From Deltaproteobacteria bacterium (GTDB lineage Bacteria > Desulfobacterota > Desulfobacteria > Desulfobacterales > B30-G6): DNA of 6,677 nucleotides. The DNA is taken from assembly GCA_003647375.1 (NCBI GenBank), contig QMMS01000246.1, forward strand, positions 1-6,677. Reading direction: 5' to 3'. A program made the translations under genes and the position numbers. Position 1 is the first letter of the stretch. Each line of letters begins with the position of its first letter. This document shows, one piece after another, positions 1 to 5,879 of the stretch. Under the pieces are notes generated by a model. It saw only the letters and a list, made by a program, of their open reading frames with translations, was not told the DNA's origin and ran no database searches.

Positions 1-25
1 AAACACGAAACACAAAACACAAAAT
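1..25. repeat. Heptameric A-rich tandem repeat, edge of a larger array
   Basis: The first 25 bases are three and a half copies of a 7-bp unit, AAACACG, AAACACA, AAACACA and AAAT. The array is cut by the window edge, so its true length is unknown. It ends where the probable -10 box of the ABC transporter operon begins. The 7-bp period matches the two other intergenic arrays in this window, although the word is different. Confidence 0.7.
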
Positions 26-30
26 ATAAT
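25..30 (+). promoter_or_regulatory. Candidate -10 box (TATAAT) of the Gld-type operon
   Basis: A perfect TATAAT lies 30 bp before the ATPase start codon, which would give a 5' leader of roughly 20 nt containing the AGGGGAG ribosome binding site (47-53). No good -35 box is seen at the right distance, since that place is occupied by the AAACAC heptamers. Either the promoter needs an activator or the match is due to the AT-rich context. Confidence 0.35.
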
Positions 31-59
31 TTGTTACAACCAAAATAGGGGAGACCTAT

Positions 60-995
60 ATGATTCATGTTGAAAATCTGACCAAGTATTACCGTGATTT
101 TTGTGCTGTCGACAACTTCAACCTGGATGTGCACAAGGGGGAGATACTGGGAATGCTGGGTCCCAACGGCGCTGGAAAAACCACATTTCTGCGCATGCTG
201 ACCGGTTTCCTGAAGCCTACCGAGGGTACGATTCAGGTCAAGGACCTCTCGGTGGCATCCGATGCTTTGGGTGTCAAAAAACTGATGGGTTATCTGCCTG
301 AGTCAGCCCCCCTCTACAAAGACATGCTGGCATACGATTATCTGAAGTATGTGGCCGGTATCCGGGGTATCAGCGAAGATAAGATTCCATCGCGCATCCG
401 GTATTTATCCGACCTCTGCGGCTTGAACAACATGATGCACAAGCCCATCGGAGAACTTTCCAAGGGGTACAAACAGCGTGTAGGGTTGGCGCATGCCATG
501 ATGGACGATCCGGAAATCCTGGTTCTGGATGAGCCCACTTCCGGGCTGGATCCGAACCAGATCGTCGAAATTCGTGATATCATCCGACAAATCGGAAAAG
601 AAAAAACCGTCATCCTATCCACCCATATCCTAAGCGAAGCTGAGGCAACCTGTGATCGGGTGGTGATCATTCACAAGGGAAAGATTGCCGCCGATGATCG
701 CACAGAGAATCTAAAGGTTGCCGGTGGCCAAGAAAACCATCTCAGATTGTCGATACTAAACGCAGACCCGGAGGCTGTCCGGAAGTTGCTGGGGTCTGTC
801 GAAGGGGTTAAGCAGGTCGATAGGGTAGATGACGCCGAAAATGTCCTTTCAATAAAACTGAGTTATGAAAGCGGAGCAGATGTTAGGGGTTCTGTCTACC
901 TGGCAATCAAGAATACCGATTGGATTTTGACCGAATTAAGTATGGAAAAACAAACATTGGAATCAATTTTCAGACAGATTACACTGGAGAGCTAA
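60..995 (+). CDS. ABC transporter ATP-binding protein, GldA-like
   Basis: This is the cytoplasmic ATPase of an ABC-2 type exporter; it binds and hydrolyses ATP to drive the permease encoded next. All core motifs are visible in 311 residues: Walker A GPNGAGKT (34-41), signature LSKGY (133-137), Walker B ILVLDE (153-158), D-loop SGLD (161-164) and the switch histidine H189. The Q-loop region reads GYLPES (77-82) with no glutamine, which is usual in GldA-like and related ABC-2 ATPases. Residues ~225-311 form an extra C-terminal domain of the kind found in this subgroup. The start is supported by AGGGGAG at 47-53 with a 6-nt spacer. The permease gene begins 1 nt after the stop codon. The ATPase call is certain; the Gld subfamily rests on the neighbours. 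The substrate is unknown. Confidence 0.93.
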   Translation: MIHVENLTKYYRDFCAVDNFNLDVHKGEILGMLGPNGAGKTTFLRMLTGFLKPTEGTIQVKDLSVASDALGVKKLMGYLPESAPLYKDMLAYDYLKYVAGIRGISEDKIPSRIRYLSDLCGLNNMMHKPIGELSKGYKQRVGLAHAMMDDPEILVLDEPTSGLDPNQIVEIRDIIRQIGKEKTVILSTHILSEAEATCDRVVIIHKGKIAADDRTENLKVAGGQENHLRLSILNADPEAVRKLLGSVEGVKQVDRVDDAENVLSIKLSYESGADVRGSVYLAIKNTDWILTELSMEKQTLESIFRQITLES

Positions 996-996
996 C

Positions 997-1701
997 ATGA
1001 AGCAGGTACTTCATATATTCAAAAAGGAATTTTACGCATATTTTCTGTCCCCCATCGCCTATATCGTTATTTCCATCTTTCTCGTCGTCACGGGATGGTT
1101 TTTCTTTTCGACTTTTTTTATTTATGACCTGGCCAGCATGCGCAATTTTTTTGCCATGATGCCGATCATTTTTTCCTTTGTGGCGCCGGCAGTCACCATG
1201 CGACTGTTTTCGGAAGAGTTCAACGTCGGTTCCTATGAGCTCTTACTGACCATGCCGGTAACGATTCGTCAGGTCGTGCTGGGTAAATATCTGGCTGGAA
1301 CCTTTTTCATGGCCATGATGCTTTTGCCGACGTTGTCATACCCGCTGACCATCTCCCTTCTGGGGGAATTGGACTGGGGACCCGTTGTCGGCGGATATAT
1401 CGGGGCGTTTCTGTTGGCGGGATCTTATTGTGCCGTGGGCTTGTTCGCCTCGTCTCTGACACGCAACCAGATCATAGCGTTCATTATCGGTATGGCCATC
1501 TGCTTTGGCCTGACCATGTTGAACAAGATGCTGTTTTTTATGCCGGAAACACTCTTGGGTCTCTTCAGCTATCTGGGTGCCGACACGCACTTCGCAAATA
1601 TTTCCAAGGGTATCATTGACACACGGGACCTGTTGTACTTTGTGAGTGTGATTTTTGTGGGACTCTATGCGACGCATCTAGCGGTTAAAGAAAGGTGCTA
1701 A
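997..1701 (+). CDS. ABC-2 type transporter permease, GldF-like
   Basis: This is the inner-membrane subunit that pairs with the upstream ATPase. The 234-residue product has about six hydrophobic segments, near residues 18-42, 52-70, 95-122, 129-152, 158-181 and 211-229. Between segments 2 and 3 it carries RLFSEEFNVGSYELLLTMPV (69-88), the conserved cytoplasmic coupling stretch of ABC-2 permeases of the NosY/GldF type (established for the family). The terminal stretch GIIDTRDLLYF (205-215) is also typical of GldF-like proteins. The ribosome binding site GGAGA (986-990) lies inside the end of the ATPase gene, so the two are probably translationally coupled. Length is normal for a stand-alone permease. 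The 320 bp after it have no gene and hold a large repeat element. Confidence 0.9.
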   Translation: MKQVLHIFKKEFYAYFLSPIAYIVISIFLVVTGWFFFSTFFIYDLASMRNFFAMMPIIFSFVAPAVTMRLFSEEFNVGSYELLLTMPVTIRQVVLGKYLAGTFFMAMMLLPTLSYPLTISLLGELDWGPVVGGYIGAFLLAGSYCAVGLFASSLTRNQIIAFIIGMAICFGLTMLNKMLFFMPETLLGLFSYLGADTHFANISKGIIDTRDLLYFVSVIFVGLYATHLAVKERC

Positions 1702-1763
1702 TATCTTGCATGAAATTTGATGAGAATATTTTACTCTGTTTTTATATGCCGATGACGGCAGAT

Positions 1764-1926
1764 ATTCAAATCCGAAGCACGAAATTCGAAATCCTAAACA
1801 ATACCGAATATCCAAATTCGAATGATCGAAAAAAGACCTTGGGAAACATGCTCAAGCACCATGTTTGAATCATTTGAGCATTTGATATTTGGATTTGTTT
1901 CGTATTTCGATATTCGGATTTAGAAT
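1764..1926. repeat. Intergenic degenerate inverted repeat built of 7-bp words
   Basis: The left arm starts with ATTC (1764) and consists of degenerate heptamers such as TCCGAAG, CACGAAA, TTCGAAA and TCCTAAA (1771-1798), fading out towards 1833. The right arm (about 1882-1926) has the same words in reverse complement: TTTCGTA, TTTCGAT, ATTCGGA, TTTAGAA. Aligned by eye, the reverse complement of the right arm follows the left arm over about 65 bp with a few gaps. The rest of the 320-bp gap (1702-1763 and 1927-2021) shows no gene. The element lies between the permease and the GldG-like gene of one operon. No transposase or target-site duplication is seen. A 60-codon reading frame on the minus strand across it is an artefact of the repeat. 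Confidence 0.7.
1844..1881. other. Two mutually exclusive hairpins at the centre of the repeat
   Basis: At the centre of the element, AAACATG (1844-1850) can pair with CATGTTT (1860-1866) around a 9-nt loop. Alternatively, ATGCTCAA (1848-1855) can pair with TTGAGCAT (1874-1881). The two stems share bases 1848-1850, so only one can form fully at a time. All pairs are Watson-Crick. Neither stem is followed by a T-run, so a terminator role is not supported. Confidence 0.45.
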
Positions 1927-1998
1927 TTATCACACGCTGAATGTGCATAATATTAATCTCATATAAGGTTGAATCAGTGCCTGGCCCTTTGGACCCGG

Positions 1999-2021
1999 GT
2001 ATCTACTAGTAGGAGATACAT
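1999..2021 (+). promoter_or_regulatory. Ribosome binding site of the GldG-like gene inside a small dyad
   Basis: AGGAG (2011-2015) is a strong Shine-Dalgarno sequence 6 nt before the ATG at 2022 and decides that start. It sits in a dyad: GTATCT (1999-2004) can pair with AGATAC (2014-2019), leaving the loop ACTAGTAGG, and the loop includes part of the 10-bp palindrome CTACTAGTAG. Folding would partly hide the ribosome binding site, so the hairpin could tune translation. This is inference from pairing alone. Confidence 0.5.
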
Positions 2022-4217
2022 ATGAAACTAGGTCATACATCGTCAAAATATTATAAATTTATCACCTATGCTGTCGTCGTGGTGCTGTTGAATGCAGCGG
2101 GATTGACCTTTTTTAAAAGAATGGACCTGACTGCAGGAAAGCTCTATTCCATTTCTAATGTCAGCAAAACAGTGGTGTCGACACTTACGGAACCGCTCAC
2201 CATCAATGTATTTTTCACCAAGAACCTTCCGGCGCCCCACAACAGTACTGAGCGGTATCTTCATGACCTTTTGTCGGAGTACGCAGCTTCAGCAAACCAG
2301 AATTTCAACTACCGGTTTTATGATGTCAGTCCGGACCAGGGTGACCTCGGCAATGCAACAGTGGAGAACCAGGCTTTGGCCGGCTCCTTCGGTATCCGTC
2401 CCATTCAAATACAGGCCATCGAAAAAGATGAAGTCAAGTTTCAGAAGGCCTATATGGGCCTGGTGATAATTCATGGCGACCAGCTTGAGCGTATTCCAAC
2501 CATAACCACCACCGATGGACTGGAATACAAGCTAACCATGGCCATGCGGAAACTAAACAACAAAGTCAGCGCTCTGCTGGCGCTGGAAGACAGGATTCAC
2601 GTGGACCTCTACATGTCTTCGTCCCTTATGGATGTGGCCCCTCTTATGAAGCTGGAGGACTTGAAGAACTTGCCCAGACAATTGGAAGAGATGGTTGGCC
2701 GGATCAATATCAACAGCTATGGAAAGCTGGCATTTGAGCACAAAGACCCGACCCGGACCCCAGACCTCAAGGATGCCTTGGCAAAGTACCGGATCTTGAA
2801 TCTGAATTGGCCAGATCTTGACGACGGAAGGATAAAGGCCGGCCAAGGTGCCATCGGGCTGGTGATGAGCTACGGGGAAAAGGCAATCAGCACCCCCCTT
2901 ATGCAGGTGATCGAGGTTCCCATTTTCGGGACTCAGTACCAACTGGCTGACCTGGAACAGATGGAAGAAATCATCAGCGCCAATATGGAATCGCTCATCG
3001 ATATCAACCAGAACCTGGGGGTCCTGACGGATTTTGGCAGCCTTCCCATTGTTTCGCCGCCGGAACCGAGTCAAATGGGGCCACCGCCGGAACAGGCTGA
3101 AAACTTTAAAACGCTGGCGAGCCAGAATTATTCATTAAAAGAGGTTGCTTTAAAAGAAGGCTCCTTGCCGGACACCGTCAACTGCCTGGTGGTACCCGGG
3201 CCCAAGGAAAAATTTTCAGACTACGACCTTTTCCAGATCGATCAGTTTTTGATGAAAGGAAAAAGCCTGGCCATTTTCATGGACAGTCTGCGTGAGGTCC
3301 GTTCGGATAATTCCGGCTTCCAGATGCCGGGTATGAATACGGGTTTTGTTCCTATGGAATCAGGTCTTGAAAAGCTCCTGTCTCATTACGGGATCGATGT
3401 CCATCCTTCGATTGTCTATGACGAAGAATGTTTTAAGCAACGCGTGCCGCGCGAAATGGGCGGTGGTGAGCGGCTAATTTATTTTGCCCCGTTGATCAAG
3501 AATGCCAACATCAACAATCAGCTTGGCTATATGCAGAATATCACGGCTCTTATCGCTCTGAAAGTTTCGCCAATCAGCATCGATTTGGAAAAGATCAAGA
3601 CCCACAATTTGAAAGCAAACCTGCTGTTTCAATCCTCAGCACGTGCCTGGGAGATGAAAGAGGGGATCAATCTCAACCCCAACTTTATTAAACTTCCGGA
3701 TCCGGATATTGAGAGGAAAAAATTTGATTTGGCATACATGGTTGAGGGAGAATTCCCCAGCTATTTTGCCGGGAAACCGGTGCCTGAAAAACCCAAGGAA
3801 GAAAAACCGGCAGGAAAAGATGAAGAAGCAGCCGGGGCAGAAACGGAAAAGGAAGCAGATGCCACGGAAATGATCGAAAGGAAGCGTGACATCATCGAGA
3901 AAGGTAAACCCGGAAAGATATTCATCCTGGCATCCAGCGACATGATTAAAGATAATCTCATTGACAAGGAGGGTCGGGGCCCTAACGATGTCTTTGTGAT
4001 GAACATTTTGGATTATCTGAACGAACGGGAGGAAGTGGCCCGGTTGCGGAGCAAACAACAGCGGTTTACACCGTTGAACGAAACAGGTGCTTTCACCAAA
4101 ACAGTCGTCAAAACGTTTAATATTGTCGGGTTGCCGATTGTGGTGGTGTTTTTTGGACTGGGGGTTTGGGCCAGGCGGACAAGCCGGAAAAAGAGTATTC
4201 AGCGTGAGTTCAGTTAA
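2022..4217 (+). CDS. GldG-family ABC transporter auxiliary protein
   Basis: This 731-residue protein is the auxiliary component of the Gld-type ABC system. It has an N-terminal membrane segment (~13-31), a long region likely outside the cytoplasm, and a second membrane segment (~697-717) before a basic tail, RRTSRKK. Residues ~33-105 (from RMDLTAGKLYSIS) match the start typical of GldG proteins. The region ~185-500 fits the ABC_transp_aux family (PF09822), with the characteristic VPGPKEKFSDYDLFQIDQFL (391-410) followed by a GKSLAIFMD strand (413-421), a fold like that of a glutamine amidotransferase without catalysis. A Lys/Glu/Pro/Ala-rich, probably disordered insert lies at ~585-620, before a last small domain (KIFILASSDMI, 632-642). 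Start choice is supported by AGGAG at 2011-2015. The protein probably forms the periplasmic part of the complex; its ligand is unknown. Confidence 0.88.
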   Translation: MKLGHTSSKYYKFITYAVVVVLLNAAGLTFFKRMDLTAGKLYSISNVSKTVVSTLTEPLTINVFFTKNLPAPHNSTERYLHDLLSEYAASANQNFNYRFYDVSPDQGDLGNATVENQALAGSFGIRPIQIQAIEKDEVKFQKAYMGLVIIHGDQLERIPTITTTDGLEYKLTMAMRKLNNKVSALLALEDRIHVDLYMSSSLMDVAPLMKLEDLKNLPRQLEEMVGRININSYGKLAFEHKDPTRTPDLKDALAKYRILNLNWPDLDDGRIKAGQGAIGLVMSYGEKAISTPLMQVIEVPIFGTQYQLADLEQMEEIISANMESLIDINQNLGVLTDFGSLPIVSPPEPSQMGPPPEQAENFKTLASQNYSLKEVALKEGSLPDTVNCLVVPGPKEKFSDYDLFQIDQFLMKGKSLAIFMDSLREVRSDNSGFQMPGMNTGFVPMESGLEKLLSHYGIDVHPSIVYDEECFKQRVPREMGGGERLIYFAPLIKNANINNQLGYMQNITALIALKVSPISIDLEKIKTHNLKANLLFQSSARAWEMKEGINLNPNFIKLPDPDIERKKFDLAYMVEGEFPSYFAGKPVPEKPKEEKPAGKDEEAAGAETEKEADATEMIERKRDIIEKGKPGKIFILASSDMIKDNLIDKEGRGPNDVFVMNILDYLNEREEVARLRSKQQRFTPLNETGAFTKTVVKTFNIVGLPIVVVFFGLGVWARRTSRKKSIQREFS

Positions 4218-4284
4218 ACCAGGGAAACAAGATCTTTTATTTGTCAAAAAGCGCATATTTTATAATTGTGGAGAAGATCCAGAA

Positions 4285-5232
4285 ATGAAAATACGAAAAG
4301 AAGCTGTCATTCTCGGTATCGTTATTGTTGTGTTGTCGCTGTACCTGATTTTCAACAAGAGTGATCGCAGTCTTTATGAACTGCCGGAGCTCAAAACAAT
4401 TATGGCTTCCAAGATATCAAAAATGACCATAGATTCCTCGGAAGGTTCGATTGTTTTTATCAGAAAAGCAGGGGGATGGGTTATCAATGAAGAAGCGTAC
4501 CCCGGCGATGAAACCAACATCAAGCGGGTAGCCGATATCGTTGCTGATCTTACGTTGACGACACTGATATCCGAATCGAAAAATTATGGGCGGTATGACC
4601 TGGACCCGGATCATGCGATTACCATCAAGGCGTGGGAGGGAGATATGCTCCTGCGGGAATTTGATGTGGGAAAATCTGCATCGGGTCATCGTCACACTTT
4701 TGTCAAACTGGTGGGTGATTATCGGGTTTACCAGGCCGGAGATAGTTTTCGGAACAAGGTGCAAGAAAAGGCAGACATGTTCCGGAATAAAACAGTCATG
4801 TCTTTTGAGCCTGAACGAATCGAACAGGTTCAGGTGTCGAAAAAGGATAAGCAGAGCATTTTCATGAAGGAAAAAACCTCGCAAGCCTCCAGTGAAACAC
4901 CGGTTGATGGCGGCACAATGGAGATGGAAAGCGCCAAACCTCTTTGGAAGAATGCTGCCGGCGAAGTTGTAAAAGAGAACAAGCTCACCAAGCTGATTGG
5001 CGACATGTCCTCGCTGAAGTGTAGTGCGTTTGTCTATGACAAGCAAAAAGCCGATTTCGAGGATCCCATCGCCATGATAACGTTTAAAGGTGCCGAAGAA
5101 TATACTTTGCAAATATTCGAACAACTCGAAAAAGATGCTTCCGAATACCCGGCATTCTCGTCACAGAACGACTATCCGTTTTTTATTCCAAAATGGCAAG
5201 CGGACCAGGTGCTTAAAGCACTTGATGATTGA
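4285..5232 (+). CDS. DUF4340 domain-containing membrane-anchored protein
   Basis: The 315-residue product begins with one membrane segment (~7-24) after a short basic stretch (MKIRKE), so the rest should lie in the periplasm. Residues ~40-260 fit the DUF4340 family (PF14238): a strand pattern around ISKMTIDSSEGSIVFIRKAGGW (44-65), then NYGRYDLDPDHAITI (100-114) and a repeated similar half. Genes of this family commonly follow gldG-like genes in Desulfobacterota and other phyla; the biochemical role is unknown. The reading frame is open upstream to 4087, but that start lies inside the GldG-like gene. ATG at 4285 is preferred because GGAGAAG (4270-4276) sits 8 nt before it and the membrane anchor then falls at the N-terminus. 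The 67 bp before it hold no terminator. A Ser/Thr/Met-rich insert at ~198-216 interrupts the second half. Confidence 0.85.
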   Translation: MKIRKEAVILGIVIVVLSLYLIFNKSDRSLYELPELKTIMASKISKMTIDSSEGSIVFIRKAGGWVINEEAYPGDETNIKRVADIVADLTLTTLISESKNYGRYDLDPDHAITIKAWEGDMLLREFDVGKSASGHRHTFVKLVGDYRVYQAGDSFRNKVQEKADMFRNKTVMSFEPERIEQVQVSKKDKQSIFMKEKTSQASSETPVDGGTMEMESAKPLWKNAAGEVVKENKLTKLIGDMSSLKCSAFVYDKQKADFEDPIAMITFKGAEEYTLQIFEQLEKDASEYPAFSSQNDYPFFIPKWQADQVLKALDD

Positions 5233-5240
5233 GGTAAGCG

Positions 5241-5561
5241 ATGGGAAATCAAGTATCAAAAGTTTCTTTAAGGATAGGCATTCTGCTATTATTGATCATC
5301 CTTTGTGCGACCATGGTTACGGCGGAAGAGAAACTCATGGGGAAAACAGTCAACATTAACACAGCTACGGCTGAAGAATTGACACAGGTTCCCATGATTA
5401 CCCCGGAACTTGCCCAAGCCATAGTGGCATACCGGGAGGAAGTTGCTGGTTTTCAGCTTATCGAAGAGCTGATCCTGGTAGAGGGATTTGACCAAAAACT
5501 GTTTCTTAGGGTTCAGTCATTTTTTCTCATAGAATGTGCTACCGGTGAGTGTACCGATTAA
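5241..5561 (+). CDS. Secreted ComEA-like helix-hairpin-helix protein
   Basis: The 106-residue product has a signal peptide: basic start, hydrophobic core LRIGILLLLIILCATM (10-25), and a likely signal peptidase I site after VTA (28). The mature part starts the ComEA-type tandem helix-hairpin-helix with VNINTATAEELTQVP (37-51), followed by AQAIVAYREE (58-67) and a second hairpin (~77-95). ComEA proteins bind DNA at the cell surface or in the periplasm during uptake. Here, however, the first hairpin reads PMIT where PGIG is usual, so the glycines that contact the DNA backbone are missing. The tail holds two cysteines (99, 104) that could form a disulphide. The ribosome binding site AGG (5232-5234) overlaps the DUF4340 stop codon, so the genes are probably coupled. 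It may be a structural relative without DNA uptake function. Confidence 0.82.
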   Translation: MGNQVSKVSLRIGILLLLIILCATMVTAEEKLMGKTVNINTATAEELTQVPMITPELAQAIVAYREEVAGFQLIEELILVEGFDQKLFLRVQSFFLIECATGECTD

Positions 5562-5589
5562 TAAAATCGTATTATACGATTTTATTTTT
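5560..5589 (+). terminator. Intrinsic terminator of the Gld-type operon
   Basis: AATAAAATCGTA (5560-5571) pairs perfectly with TACGATTTTATT (5575-5586) around a 3-nt loop, followed by a T-run (5585-5589). The stem is AT-rich with only two G-C pairs, so it is weaker than a textbook terminator. The left arm overlaps the TAA stop (5559-5561) of the ComEA-like gene. The symmetric stem has A-runs on the other side too, so it could act in both directions, but there is no minus-strand gene nearby. Confidence 0.7.
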
Positions 5590-5879
5590 GGTTGACAAAG
5601 CCCCCCTGCTATGTGATGGTCTGCGTCAACAACGTAATCCTTCCCTAAATTCTTATGACCTGTTTGTCATACGAAGAATCGATTTCCGAGCACACCTAAT
5701 AGAGATTCTACTTTGAGTTTGCCGGTTTCATGAAGCTATTGTTAATTAAAATCGGGATTATAACCCAAAAGAAGGTTAGTGGTATCGCGGATGGATAATC
5801 CCTGTGCGAACGTGAAAAACTCGCTCCCAAGAGACCGTAATGCCGAACAGGGCCATATCTTTAAGAATGGAGGTATTTT
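5562..5879 (+). other. 318-bp non-coding leader region upstream of the 186-residue gene
   Basis: No reading frame with a convincing ribosome binding site lies here. The first bases belong to the operon terminator. A TTGACA at 5592-5597 has no matching -10 box. A weak promoter-like pair, TTGAGT (5713-5718) and TATTGT (5737-5742) with an 18-nt spacer, would give a leader of about 130 nt. That leader contains CCCTGT (5800-5805) pairing with ACAGGG (5847-5852), enclosing GCGA (5806-5809) with TCGC (5821-5824). GGAGG (5869-5873) is the ribosome binding site of the next gene. The fold does not match a riboswitch class that I can recognise. Confidence 0.4.
5654..5671. promoter_or_regulatory. Operator-like dyad TATGAC-N6-GTCATA
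   Basis: TATGAC (5654-5659) and GTCATA (5666-5671) form a perfect 6-6-6 inverted repeat in the gap between the operon terminator and the gene at 5880. The size and spacing suit a dimeric regulator site, or a short hairpin. No assigned promoter stands next to it, and no regulator gene is present, so the role is open. Confidence 0.3.

Noticed and set aside
1766..1948. 60-codon open frame on the minus strand
   Set aside because: It lies wholly in the heptameric inverted repeat, has repeat-derived sequence rich in Ile, Phe, Ser and Arg, and no convincing ribosome binding site.
1991..2026. Vector-like run of restriction sites (CCCGGG, ACTAGT, CATATG) with a pET-like ribosome binding site
   Set aside because: The sites are palindromes likely by chance, the flanks are native-looking on both sides and no vector backbone is seen.
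2553..3074. 173-codon open frame on the minus strand
   Set aside because: It is antisense to a clear gene and resembles no protein family that I recognise.
3636..4256. 206-codon open frame on the minus strand
   Set aside because: It is antisense to the end of the GldG-like gene; the Phe/Cys/Pro-rich composition mirrors Lys/Glu codons of the sense frame.
4087..4284. 66-residue N-terminal extension of the DUF4340 protein
   Set aside because: It overlaps the GldG-like gene in another frame, is Trp/Gly/Lys-rich without family likeness, and would bury the membrane anchor; ATG 4285 has its own ribosome binding site.
4417..5124. 235-codon open frame on the minus strand
   Set aside because: It is antisense to the DUF4340 gene, with His/Arg/Phe-rich shadow composition and no recognisable domain.
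5292..5306. Lipoprotein signal (lipobox) around Cys22 of the ComEA-like protein
   Set aside because: The residue before the cysteine is Leu, where Gly, Ala or Ser is needed; a signal peptidase I site after VTA (28) fits better.
5592..5620. Promoter with -35 TTGACA
   Set aside because: The -35 box is perfect, but no acceptable -10 box lies 15-19 nt downstream.
5771..5852. tRNA-like or riboswitch-like stretch (GTTAGTGGTATCGCGG; CCCTGT/ACAGGG stem)
   Set aside because: No acceptor stem, anticodon arm or T-arm consensus can be drawn, and it does not fit the c-di-GMP (GEMM), fluoride or SAM consensus as I know them.
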